NCBI RefSeq assembly: GCF_964204645.1
Contig: NW_027437451.1
Span: 1-64,000, forward strand
Reading direction: 5' to 3'
DNA length: 64,000 bases
DNA from: Tubulanus polymorphus
Lineage: Eukaryota; Nemertea; Palaeonemertea; Tubulaniformes; Tubulanidae
Shown here piece by piece: positions 28,341-42,519 of this stretch. The notes beneath the pieces are model-generated. The model did no database searches. It had not been told where the DNA came from and was given only the letters and a program-made list of their open reading frames with translations. Each line of letters opens with the position of its first letter. Within the stretch, counting starts at the first letter, position 1. Made by a program: the position numbers and the translations under genes.

Positions 28341-31276
28341 TCGTCATCTTTAGGACCCTATTTTGCAAGAAAAATCTGTATCTTTCAGTCCATCTACTCG
28401 AAATCAGTTCAGTTTACCTTACCCTATCATTTCAGATCGAGTCCATCATCTTCAGGAGCATAAATAGCCAGAAAATTCTTAATCTTTCCACCTATCTATT
28501 TGAAATCAGTTCAATACGCCTTAACCCATCTTTTCAGATTGAGTCCATCATCTTCAGAACCAAAGGCAGCCAGAAAATTCTGATTTTTTCCACCTATCTA
28601 TTTGAAATCAGTTCAGTTCACCCTTACCCATCAATTAAGATAGAATTCGTCATCTTTAGGACCCTATTTTGCAAGAAAAATCTGTATCTTTTAGTCCATC
28701 TACTCGAAATCAGTTCAGTTTACCTTAACCTATCATTTCAGATCGAGTCCATCATCTTCAGGAGCATAAATAGCCAGAAAATTCTTAATCTTTCCACCTA
28801 TCTATTTGAAATCAGTTCAATACGCCTTAACACATCTTTTCAGATTGAATCCATCATCTTCAGAACCAAAAGCAGCCAGAAAATTCTGATTCTTTCAACC
28901 TATCTATTTGAAATCAGTTCAATTCGCCTAAACGCATCATTTCAGATTGAATCAATCAACTTCAGTAGTATAATTAGTCAGAAAATTCTGAATCTTTCAA
29001 CCAATCTATTAAAAATCAGTTCAGTACACCCTAACCCATCAATTAAGATAGAATTCATCATTTTTAGGACCTAATTAATCAAGAAAAATCTGTTTCTTTC
29101 ATCCCATCTACTCGAAATCAGTTCAGTTTACCTTAACCTATCATTTCAGATCGAGTCCATCATCTTCAGGAGCATAAATAGCCAAAAAATTCTTAATCTT
29201 TCCACCTATCTATTTGAAATCAGTTCAATACGCCTTAACCCATCTTTTCAGATTGAATCAATCAACTTCAGAAGTATAAGTAGTCAGAAAATTCTGAATC
29301 TTTCAACCAATCTATTGAAAATCAGTTCAGTACACCCTAACCCAACAATTAAGATAGAATTCATCATCTTTAGGACCCTATTTTGCAAGAAAAATCTGTA
29401 TCTTTTAGTCCATCTACTCGAAATCAGTTCAGTTTACCTTAACCTATCATTTCAGATCGAGTCCATCATCTTCAGGAGCATAAATAGCCAGAAAATTCTT
29501 AATCTTTCCACCTATCTATTTGAAATCAGTTCAATACGCCTTAACCCATCTTTTCAGATTGAGTCCATCATCTTCAGAACAAAGGGCAGCCAGAAAATTC
29601 TGATTCTTTCAACCTATCTATTGAAAATCAGTTCAGTACACCCTAACCCATCAATTAAGATAGAATTCATCATCTTTAGGACCCTATTATGCAAGAAAAA
29701 TCTGTATCTTTCAGTCCATCTACTCGAAATCAGTTCAGTTTACCTTAACCTATCATTTCAGATCGAGTCCATCATCTTCAGGAGCATAAGTACCCAGAAA
29801 ATTCAGAATCTTTCCACCTATCTATTTGAAATCAGTTCAATACGCCTTAACCCATCTTTTCAGATTGAGTCCATCATCTTCAGAACCAAAGGCAGCAAAA
29901 AAATTCTGATTCTGTCAACCTATCTATTTGAAATCAGTTCAGTACACCCTAACCCATCAATTAAGATAGAATTCATCATCTTTAGGACCCTATTTTGCAA
30001 GAAAAATCTGTATCTTTCAGTCCATCTACTCGAAATCAGTTCAGTTTACCTTAACCTATCATTTCAGATCGAGTCCATCAGCTTCAGGAGCATAAGTACC
30101 CAGAAAATTCAGAATCTTTCCACCTATCTATTTGAAATCAGTTCAATACGCCTTAACCCATCTTTTCAGATAGAATCCATCATCTTCAGAACCAAAAGCA
30201 GCCAGAAAATTCTGATTCTTTCCACCTATCTATTTGAAATCAGTTCAGTACACCCCAACCCATCGATTAAGATAGAATTCGTCATCTTTAGGACCCTATT
30301 TTGCAAGAAAAATCTGTATCTTTTAGTCCATCTACTCGAAATCAGTTCAGTTTACCTTAACCTATCATTTCAGATCGAGTCCATCATCTTCAGGAGCATA
30401 AATAGCCAGAAAATTCTTAATCTTTCCACCTATCTATTTGAAATCAGTTCAATACGCCTTAACCCATCTTTTCAGATTGAGTCCATCATCTTTAGAACCA
30501 AAGGCAGCCAGAAAATTCTGATTCTTTCCACCTATCTATTTGAAATCAGTTCAGTTCACCCTTACCCATCAATTAAGATAGAATTCATCATCTTTAGGAC
30601 CCTATTTTGCAAGAAAAATCTGTATCTTTCAGTCCATCTACTCGAAATCAGTTCAGTTTACCTTAACCTATCATTTCAGATCGAGTCCATCATCTTCAGA
30701 ACCAAAAGCAGCCAGAAAATTCTGATTCTTTCAACCTATCTATTTGAAATCAGTTCAGTACACCCTAACCCAACAATTAAGATAGAATTCATCATCTTTA
30801 GGACCCTATTTTGCAAGAAAAATTTGTATCTTTCAGTCCATCTACTCGAAATCAGTTCAGTTTACCTTAACCTATCATTTCAGATCGAGTCCATCATCTT
30901 CAGGCGCATAAATAGCCAGAAAATTCTTAATCTTTCCACCTATCTATTTGAAATCAGTTCAATACGCCTTAACCCATCTTTTCAGATTCAGTCCATCATC
31001 TTCAGAACCAAAGGCAGCCAGAAAATTCTGATTCTTTCCACCTATCTATTTGAAATCAGTTCAGTTCACCCTAACCCATCAATTAAGATAGAATTCGTCA
31101 TCTTTAGGACCCTATTTTGCAAGAAAAATCTGTATCTTTCAGTCCATCTACTCGAAATCAGTTCAGTTTACCTTACCCTATCATTTCAGATCGAGTCCAT
31201 CATCTTCAGGAGCATAAATAGCCAGAAAATTCTTAATCTTTCCACCTATCTATTTGAAATCAGTTCAATACGCCTT

Positions 31277-34200
31277 AACACATCTTTTCAGATTGAATCC
31301 ATCATCTTCAGAACCAAAAGCAGCCAGAAAATTCTGATTCTTTCAACCTATCTATTTGAAATCACTTCAATTCGCCTAAACGCATCATTTCAGATTGAAT
31401 CAATCAACTTCAGTAGTATAATTAGTCAGAAAATTCTGAATCTTTCAACCAATCTATTAAAAATCAGTTCAGTACACCCTAACCCATCAATTAAGATAGA
31501 ATTCATCATTTTTAGGACCTAATTAATCAAGAAAAATCTGTTTCTTTCATCCCATCTACTCGAAATCAGTTCAGTTTACCTTAACCTATCATTTCAGATC
31601 GAGTCCATCATCTTCAGGAGCATAAATAGCCAAAAAATTCTCAATCTTTCCACCTATCTATTTGAGATCAGTTCAATACGCCTTAACCCATCTTTTCAGA
31701 TTGAATCAATCAACTTCAGAAGTATAAGTAGTCAGAAAATTCTGAATCTTTCAACCAATCTATTGAAAATCAGTTCAGTACACCCTAACCCAACAATTAA
31801 GATAGAATTCATCATCTTTAGGACCCTATTTTGCAAGAAAAATCTGTATCTTTTAGTCCATCTACTCGAAATCAGTTCAGTTTACCTTAACCTATCATTT
31901 CAGATCGAGTCCATCATCTGCAGGAGCATAAATAGCCAGAAAATTCTTAATCTTTCCTCCTATCTATTTGAAATCAGTTCAATACGCCTTAACCCATCTT
32001 TTCAGATTGAGTCCATCATCTTCAGAACTAAAGGCAGCAAGAAAATTCTGATTCTTTCAACCTATCTATTTGAAATCAGTTCAGTTCACCCTAACCCATC
32101 AATTAAGATAGAATTCATCATCTTTAGGACCATATTTTGCAAGAAAAATCTGTATCTTTCAGTCCATCTACTCGAAATCAGTTCAGTTTACCTTAACCTA
32201 TCATTTCAGATCGAGTCCATCATCTTCAGGAGCATAAATAGCCAGAAAATTCTTAATCTTTCCTCCTATCTATTTGAAATCAGTTCAATACGCCTTAACC
32301 CATCTTTTCAGATTGAGTCCATCATCTTCAGAACCAAAGGCAGCCAGAAAATTCTGATTCTTTCAACCTATCTATTTGAAATCAGTTCAGTACACCCTAA
32401 CCCATCATTTAAGATAGAATTCATCATCTTTAGGACCATATTTTGCAAGAAAAATCTGTATCTTTCAGTCCATCTACTCGAAATCAGTTCAGTTTACCTT
32501 AACCTATCATTTCAGATCGAGTCCATCATCTTCAGGAGCATAAGTACCCAGAAAATTCAGAATCTTTCCACCTATCTATTTGAAATCAGTTCAATACGCC
32601 TTAACCCATCTTTTCAGATAGAATCCATCATCTTCAGAACCAAAAGCAGCCAGAAAATTCTGATTCTTTCCACCTATCTATTTGAAATCAGTTCAGTACA
32701 CCCTAACCCATCAATTAAGATAGAATTCGTCATCTTTAGGACCATATTTTGCAAGAAAAATCTGTATCTTTTAGTCCATCTACTCGAAATCAGTTCAGTT
32801 TACCTTAACCTATCATTTCAGATCGAGTCCATCATCTTCAGGAGCATAAATAGCCAGAAAATTCTTAATCTTTCCACCTATCTATTTGAAATCAGTTCAA
32901 TACGCCTTAACCCATCTTTTCAGATTGAGTCCATCATCTTCAGAACCAAAGGCAGCAAGAAAATTCTGATTCTGTCAACCTATCTATATAATCAGTTCAG
33001 TACACCCCAACCCATCGATTAAGATTGAATTCATCATCTTTAGTACCCTATTTTGCAAGAAAAATCTGTATCTTTCAGTCCATCTACTCGAAATCAGTTC
33101 AGTTTACCTTAACCTATCATTTCAGATCGAGTCCATCATCTTCAGAACCAAAAGCAGCCAGAAAATTCTGATTCTTTCAACCTATCTATTTGAAATCAGT
33201 TCAGTACACCCTAACCCATCAATTAAGATAGAATTCGTCATCTTTAGGACCCTATTTTGCAAGAAAAATCTGTATCTTTCAGTCCATCTACTCGAAATCA
33301 GTTCAGTTTACCTTACCCTATCATTTCAGATCGAGTCCATCATCTTCAGGAGCATAAATAGCCAGAAAATTCTTAATCTTTCCACCTATCTATTTGAAAT
33401 CAGTTCAATACGCCTTAACACATCTTTTCAGATTGAATCCATCATCTTCAGAACCAAAAGCAGCCAGAAAATTCTGATTCTTTCAACCTATCTATTTGAA
33501 ATCAGTTCAATTCGCCTAAACGCATCATTTCAGATTGAATCAATCAACTTCAGTAGTATAATTAGTCAGAAAATTCTGAATCTTTCAACCAATCTATTAA
33601 AAATCAGTTCAGTACACCCTAACCCATCAATTAAGATAGAATTCATCATTTTTAGGACCTAATTAATCAAGAAAAATCTGTTTCTTTCATCCCATCTACT
33701 CGAAATCAGTTCAGTTTACCTTAACCTATCATTTCAGATCGAGTCCATCATCTTCAGGAGCATAAATAGCCAAAAAATTCTTAATCTTTCCACCTATCTA
33801 TTTGAAATCAGTTCAATACGCCTTAACCCATCTTTTCAGATTGAATCAATCAACTTCAGAAGTATAAGTAGTCAGAAAATTCTGAATCTTTCAACCAATC
33901 TATTGAAAATCAGTTCAGTACACCCTAACCCAACAATTAAGATAGAATTCATCATCTTTAGGACCCTATTTTGCAAGAAAAATCTGTATCTTTTAGTCCA
34001 TCTACTCGAAATCAGTTCAGTTTACCTTAACCTATCATTTCAGATCGAGTCCATCATCTTCAGGAGCATAAATAGCCAGAAAATTCTTAATCTTTCCACC
34101 TATCTATTTGAAATCAGTTCAATACGCCTTAACCCATCTTTTCAGATTGAGTCCATCATCTTCAGAACAAAGGGCAGCCAGAAAATTCTGATTCTTTCAA

Positions 34201-35731
34201 CCTATCTATTGAAAATCAGTTCAGTACACCCTAACCCATCAATTAAGATAGAATTCATCATCTTTAGGACCCTATTATGCAAGAAAAATCTGTATCTTTC
34301 AGTCCATCTACTGGAAATCAGTTCAGTTTACCTTAACCTATCATTTCAGATCGAGTCCATCATCTTCAGGAGCATAAGTACCCAGAAAATTCAGAATCTT
34401 TCCACCTATCTATTTGAAATCAGTTCAATACGCCTTAACCCATCTTTTCAGATTGAGTCCATCATCTTCAGAACCAAAGGCAGCAAAAAAATTCTGATTC
34501 TGTCAACCTATCTATTTGAAATCAGTTCAGTACACCCTAACCCATCAATTAAGATAGAATTCATCATCTTTAGGACCCTATTTTGCAAGAAAAATCTGTA
34601 TCTTTCAGTCCATCTACTCGAAATCAGTTCAGTTTACCTTAACCTATCATTTCAGATCGAGTCCATCATCTTCAGGAGCATAAGTACCCAGAAAATTCAG
34701 AATCTTTCCACCTATCTATTTGAAATCAGTTCAATACGCCTTAACCCATCTTTTCAGATAGAATCCATCATCTTCAGAACCAAAAGCAGCCAGAAAATTC
34801 TGATTCTTTCCACCTATCTATTTGAAATCAGTTCAGTACACCCCAACCCATCGATTAAGATAGAATTCGTCATCTTTAGGACCCTATTTTGCAAGAAAAA
34901 TCTGTATCTTTTAGTCCATCTACTCGAAATCAGTTCAGTTTACCTTAACCTATCATTTCAGATCGAGTCCATCATCTTCAGGAGCATAAATAGCCAGAAA
35001 ATTCTTAATCTTTCCACCTATCTATTTGAAATCAGTTCAATACGCCTTAACCCATCTTTTCAGATTGAGTCCATCATCTTCAGAGCCAAAGGCAGCCAGA
35101 AAATTCTGATTCTTTCAACCTATCTATTTGAAATCAGTTTAGTACACCCTAACCCATCATTTAAGATAGAATTCATCATCTTTAGGACCATATTTTGCAA
35201 GAAAAATCTGTATCTTTCAGTCCATCTACTCGAAATCAGTTCAGTTTACCTTAACCTATCATTTCAGATCGAGTCTATTTGAAATCAGTTCAATACGCCT
35301 TAACCCATTTTTTCAGATTGAGTCCCTCATCTTCAGAACCAAAGGCAGCAAGAAAATTCTGATTCTTTCAACCTATCTATTTGAAATCAGTTCAGTTCAC
35401 CCTAACCCATCAATTAAGATAGAATTCATCATCTTTAGGACCCTATTTTGCAAGAAAAATCTGTATCTTTCAGTCCATCTACTCGAAATCAGTTCAGTTT
35501 ACCTTAACCTATCATTTCAGATCGAGTCCATCATCTTCAGGAGCATAAATAGCCAGAAAATTCTTAATCTTTCCACCTATCTATTTGAAATCAGTTCAAT
35601 ACGCCTTAACCCATCTTTTCAGATTGAGTCCATCATCTTCAGAACAAAGGGCATCCAGAAAATTCTGATTCTTTCAACCTAGCTATTGAAAATCAGTTCA
35701 GTACACCCTAACCCATCAATTAAGATAGAAT
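31277..35731 (+). repeat. Satellite segmental duplication, copy 2 (partner 24090-28340)
   Basis: This is the partner of the block at 24090. It carries the same truncated-monomer joint and the same GCATCCAG variant near the right end. An additional deletion (CTATCTATATAATCAG) at about 32990 is private to this copy. Confidence 0.75.
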
Positions 35732-38700
35732 TCGTCATCTTTAGGACCATATTTTGCAAGAAAAATCTGTATCTTTTAATCCAACTACTCGAAATCAGTT
35801 CAGTTTACCTTAACCTATCATTTCAGATCGAGTCCATCATCTTCAGGAGCATAAATAGCCAAAAAATTCTTAATCTTTCCACCTATCTATTTGAAATCAG
35901 TTCAATACGCCTTAACCCATCTTTTCAGATTGAGTCCATCATCTTCAAAACCAAAGGCAGCCAGAAAATTCTGATTCTTTCAACCAATCTATTGAAAATC
36001 AGTTCAGTACACCCTAACCCATCAATTAAGATAGAATTCGTCATCTTTAGGACCCTATTTTGCAAGAAAAATCTGTATCTTTCAGTCCATCTACTCGAAA
36101 TCAGTTCAGTTTACCTTAACCTATCCTTTCAGATCGAGTCCATCATCTTCAGGAGCATAAATAGCCAGAAAATTCTTAATCTTTCCACCTATCTATTTGA
36201 AATCAGTTCAATACGCCTTAACACATCTTTTCAGATTGAATCCATCATCTTCAGAACCAAAAGCAGCCAGAAAATTCTGATTCTTTCAACCAATCTATTG
36301 AAAATCAGTTCAGTATACCCTAACCCATCAATTAAGATAGAATTCATCATCTTTAGGACCCTATTTTGCAAGAAAAATCTGTATCTTTCAATCCATCTAC
36401 TCGAAATCAGTTCAGTTTACCTTAACCTATCATTTCAGATCGAGTCCATCATCTTCAGGAGCATAAATAGCTAGGAAATTCTTAATCTTTCCACCTATCT
36501 ATTTGAAATCAGTTCAATACGCCTTAACCCATTTTTTCAGATTGAGTCCCTCATCTTCAGAACCAAAGGCAGCAAGAAAATTCTGATTCTTTCAACCTAT
36601 CTATTTGAAATCAGTTCAGTTCACCCTAACCCATCAATTAAGATAGAATTCGTCATCTTTAGGACCCTATTTTGCAAGAAAAATCTGTATCTTTCAGTCC
36701 ATCTACTCGAAATCAGTTCAGTTTACCTTAAACTATCATTTCAGATCGAGTCCATCATCTTCAGGAGCATAAATAGCCAGAAAATTCTTAATCTTTCCAC
36801 CTATCTATTTGAAATCAGTTCAATACGCCTTAACCCATCTTTTCAGATTGAGTCCATCATCTTCAGAACAAAGGGCATCCAGAAAATTCTGATTCTTTCA
36901 ACCTAGCTATTGAAAATCAGTTCAGTACACCCTAACCCATCAATTAAGATAGAATTCATCATCTTTAGGACCATATTTTGCAAGAAAAATCTGTATCTTT
37001 TAGTCCATCTACTCGAAATCAGTTCAGTTTACCTTAACCTATCATTTCAGATCGAGTCCATCATCTTCAGGAGCATAAATAGCCAGAAAATTCTTAATCT
37101 TTCCACCTATCTATTTGAAATAAGTTCAATACGCCTTAACCCATCTTTTCAGATTGAGTCCATCATCTTCAGAACCAAAGGCAGCAAGAAAATTCTGATT
37201 CTTTCAACCTATCTATTTGAAATCAGTTCAGTTCACCCTAACCCATCAATTAAGATAGAATTCATCATCTTTAGGACCCTATTTTGCAAGAAAAATCTGT
37301 ATCTTTCAGTCCATCTACTCGAAATCAGTTCAGTTTACCTTAACCTATCATTTCAGATCGATTCCATCATCTTCAGGAGCGTAAATAGCCAGAAAATTCT
37401 TAATCTTTCCACCTATCTATTTGAAATCAGTTCAATACGCCTTAACACATCTTTTCAGATTGAATCCATCATCTTCAGAACCAAAAGCAGCCAGAAAATT
37501 CTGATTCTTTCAACCAATCTATTGAAAATCAGTTCAGTATACCCTAACCCATCAATTAAGATAGAATTCATCATCTTTAGGACCCTATTTTGCAAGAAAA
37601 ATCTGTATCTTTCAATCCATCTACTCGAAATCAGTTCAGTTTACCTTAACCTATCATTTCAGATCGAGTCCATCATCTTCAGGAGCATAAATAGCTAGGA
37701 AATTCTTAATCTTTCCACCTATCTATTTGAAATCAGTTCAATACGCCTTAACCCATTTTTTCAGATTGAGTCCCTCATCTTCAGAACCAAAGGCAGCAAG
37801 AAAATTCTGATTCTTTCAACCTATCTATTTGAAATCAGTTCAGTTCACCCTAACCCATCAATTAAGATAGAATTCATCATCTTTAGGACCCTATTTTGCA
37901 AGAAAAATCTGTATCTTTCAGTCCATCTACTCGAAATCAGTTCAGTTTACCTTAACCTATCATTTCAGATCGAGTCCATCATCTTCAGGAGCATAAATAG
38001 CCAGAAAATTCTTAATCTTTCCTCCTATCTATTTGAAATCAGTTCAATACGCCTTAACCCATCTTTTCAGATTGAGTCCATCATCTTCAGAACCAAAGGC
38101 AGCCAGAAAATTCTGATTCTTTCAACCTATCTATTTGAAATCAGTTTAGTACACCCTAACCCATCATTTAAGATAGAATTCATCATCTTTAGGACCATAT
38201 TTTGCAAGAAAAATCTGTATCTTTCAGTCCATCTACTCGAAATCAGTTCAGTTTACCTTAACCTATCATTTCAGATCGAGTCCATCATCTTCAGGAGCAT
38301 AAATAGCCAGAAAATTCTTAATCTTTCCACCTATCTATTTGAAATCAGTTCAATACGCCTTAACCCATCTTTTCAGATTGAGTCCATCATCTTCAGAACA
38401 AAGGGCATCCAGAAAATTCTGATTCTTTCAACCTATCTATTGAAAATCAGTTCAGTACACCCTAACCCATCAATTAAGATAGAATTCATCATCTTAAGGA
38501 CCATATTTTGCAAGAAAAATCTGTTTCTTTTAGTCCATCTACTCGAAATCAGTTCAGTTTACCTTAACCTATCATTTCAGATCGAGTCCATCATCTTCAG
38601 GAGCATAAATAGCCAGAAAATTCTTAATCTTTCCACCTATCTATTTGAAATCAGTTCAATACGCCTTAACCCATCTTTTCAGATTCAGTCCATCATCTTC

Positions 38701-41700
38701 AGAACCAAAGGCAGCAAGAAAATTCTGATTCTTTCAACCTATCTATTTGAAATCAGTTCAGTTCACCCTAACCCATCAATTAAGATAGAATTCATCATCT
38801 TTAGGACCCTATTTTGCAAGAAAAATCTGTATCTTTTAGTCCATCTACTCGAAATCAGTTCAGTTTACCTTAACCTATCATTTCAGATCGAGTCCATCAT
38901 CTTCAGGAGCATAAATAGCCAGAAAATTCTTAATCTTTCCACCTATCTATTTGAAATCAGTTCAATACGCCTTAACACATCTTTTCAGATTGAATCCATC
39001 ATCTTCAGAACCAAAAGCAGCCAGAAAATTCTGATTCTTTCAACCAATCTATTGAAAATCAGTTCAGTACACCCTAACCCATCAATTAAGATAGAATTCA
39101 TCATCTTTAGGACCCTATTTTGCAAGAAAAATTTGTATCTTTCAGTCCATCTACTCGAAATCAGGTTAGTTTACCTTAACCTATCATTTCAGATCGAGTC
39201 CATCATCTTCAGGAGCATAAATAGCTAGGAAATTCTTAATCTATTCACCTATCTATTTGAAATCAGTTCAATACGCCTTAACCCATTTTTTCAGATTAAG
39301 TCCCTCATCTTCAGAACCAAAGGCAGCAAGAAAATTCTGATTCTTTCAACCTATCTATTTGAAATCAGTTCAGTTCACCCTAACCCATCAATTAAGATAG
39401 AATTCATCATCTTTAGGACCATATTTTGCAAGAAAAATCTGTATCTTTCAGTCCATCTACTCGAAATCAGTTCAGTTTACCTTAACCTATCATTTCAGAT
39501 CGAGTCCATCATCTTCAGGAGCATAAATAGCCAGAAAATTCTTAATCTTTCCACCTATCTATTTGAAATCAGTTCAATACGCCTTAACCCATCTTTTCAG
39601 ATTGAGTCCATCATCTTCAGAACCAAAGGCAGCAAGAAAATTCTGATTCTTTCAACCTATCTATTTGAAATCAGTTCAGTTCACCCTAACCCATCAATTA
39701 AGATAGAATTCATCATCTTTAGGACCCTATTTTGCAAGAAAAATCTGTATCTTTCAGTCCATCTACTCGAAATCAGTTCAGTTTACCTTAACCTATCATT
39801 TAAGATCGATTCCATCATCTTCAGGAGCATAAATAGCCAGAAAATTCTTAATCTTTCCACCTATCTATTTGAAATCAGTTCAATACGCCTTAACCCATCT
39901 TTTCAGATTGAGTCCATCATCTTCAGAACCAAAGGCAGCCAGAAAATTCTGATTCTTTCAACCTATCTATTTGAAATCAGTTCAGTTCACCCTAACCCAT
40001 CAATTAAGATAGAATTCATCATCTTTAGGACCCTATTTTGCAAGAAAAATCTGTATCTTTCAGTCCATCTACTCGAAATCCGTTCAGTTTACCTTAACCT
40101 ATCATTTCAGATCGAGTCCATCATCCTCAGGAGCATAAATAGCCAGAAAATTCTTAATCTTTCCACCTATCTATTTGAAATCAGTTCAATACGCCTTAAC
40201 CCACCTTTTCAGATTGAATCAATCAACTTCAGAAGTATAAGTAGTCAGAAAATTCTGAATCTTTCAACCAATCTATTGATAATTTGTTCAGTACACCCTA
40301 ACTCAACAATTAAGATAGAATTCATCATCTTTAGGACCCTATTTTGCAAGAAAAATCTCTATCTTTCAGTCCATCTACTCGAAATCAGTTCAGTTTACCT
40401 TAACCTATCATTTCAGATCGAGTCCATCATCTTCAGGAGCATAAAGAGCCAGAAAATTCTTAATCTTTCCTCATATCTATTTGAAATCAGTTCAATACGC
40501 CTTAACCCATCTTTTCAGATTGAGTCCATCATCTTCAGAACAAAGGGCAGCCAGAAAATTCTGATTCTTTCAACCTATCTATTGAAAATCAGTTCAGTAC
40601 ACCCTAACCCATCAATTAAGATAGAATTCATCATCTTTAGGACCCTATTTTGCAAGAAAAATTTGTATCTTTCAGTCCATCTACTCGAAATCAGTTCAGT
40701 TTACCTTAACCTATCATTTCAGATCGAGTCCATCATCTTCAGGCGCATAAATAGCCAGAAAATTCTTAATCTTTCCACCTATCTATTTGAAATCAGTTCA
40801 ATACGCCTTATCCCATCTTTTCAGATTGAGTCCATCATCTTCAGAACCAAAGGCAGCCAGAAAATTCTGATTCTTTCCACCTATCTATTTGAAATCAGTT
40901 CAGTTCACCCTAACCCATCAATTAAGATAGAATTCGTCATCTTTAGGACCCTATTTTGCAAGAAAAATCTGTATCTTTCAGTCCATCTACTCGAAATCAG
41001 TTCAGTTTACCTTACCCTATCATTTCAGATCGAGTCCATCATCTTCAGGAGCATAAATAGCCAGAAAATTCTTAATCTTTCCACCTATCTATTTGAAATC
41101 AGTTCAATACGCCTTAACCCATCTTTTCACGTTGAATCCATCATCTTCAGAACCAAAAGCAGCCAGAAAATTCTGATTCTTTCAACCTATCTATTTGAAA
41201 TCAGTTCAGTTCACCCTAACCCATCAATTAAGATAGAATTCATCATCTTTAGGACCCTATTTTGCAAGAAAAATCTGTATCTTTCAGTCCATCTACTCGA
41301 AATCCGTTCAGTTTACCTTAACCTATCATTTCAGATCGAGTCCATCATCTTCAGGAGCATAAATAGCCAGAAAATTCTTAATCTTTCCACCTATCTATTT
41401 GAAATCAGTTCAATACGCCTTAACCCATCTTTTCAGATTGAGTCCATCATCTTCAGAACAAAGGGCAGCCAGAAAATTCTGATTCTTTCAACCTATCTAT
41501 TGAAAATCAGTTCAGTACACCCTAACCCATCAATTAAGATAGAATTCATCATCTTTAGGACCCTATTTTGCAAGAAAAATTTGTATCTTTCAGTCCATCT
41601 ACTCGAAATCAGTTCAGTTTACCTTAACCTATCATTTCAGATCGAGTCCATCATCTTCAGGCGCATAAATAGCCAGAAAATTCTTAATCTTTCCACCTAT

Positions 41701-42519
41701 CTATTTGAAATCAGTTCAATACGCCTTAACCCATCTTTTCAGATTGAGTCCATCATCTTCAGAACCAAAGGCAGCCAGAAAATTCTGATTCTTTCCACCT
41801 ATCTATTTGAAATCAGTTCAGTTCACCCTAACCCATCAATTAAGATAGAATTCGTCATCTTTAGGACCCTATTTTGCAAGAAAAATCTGTATCTTTCAGT
41901 CCATCTACTCGAAATCAGTTCAGTTTACCTTACCCTATCATTTCAGATCGAGTCCATCATCTTCAGGAGCATAAATAGCCAGAAAATTCTTAATCTTTCC
42001 ACCTATCTATTTGAAATCAGTTCAATACGCCTTAACCCATCTTTTCACGTTGAATCCATCATCTTCAGAACCAAAAGCAGCCAGAAAATTCTGATTCTTT
42101 CAACCTATCTATTTGAAATCAGTTCAATTCGCCTAAACACATCATTTCAGATTGAATCAATCAACTTCAGTAGTATAATTAGTCAGAAAATTCTGAATCT
42201 TTCAACCAATCTATTGAAAATCAGTTCAGTACACCCTAACCCATCAATTTAGATAGAATTCATCATTTTTAGGACCTAATTAATCAAGAAAAATCTGTTT
42301 CTTTCATCCCATCTACTCGAAATCAGTTCAGTTTACCTTAAGCTATCATTTCAGATCGAGTCCATCATCTTCAGGAGCATAAATAGCCAGAAAATTCTTA
42401 ATCTTTCCACCTATCTATTTGAAATCAGTTCAATACGCCTTAACCCACCTTTTCAGATTGAATCAATCAACTTCAGAAGTATAAGTAGTCAGAAAATTCT
42501 GAATCTTTCAACCAATCTA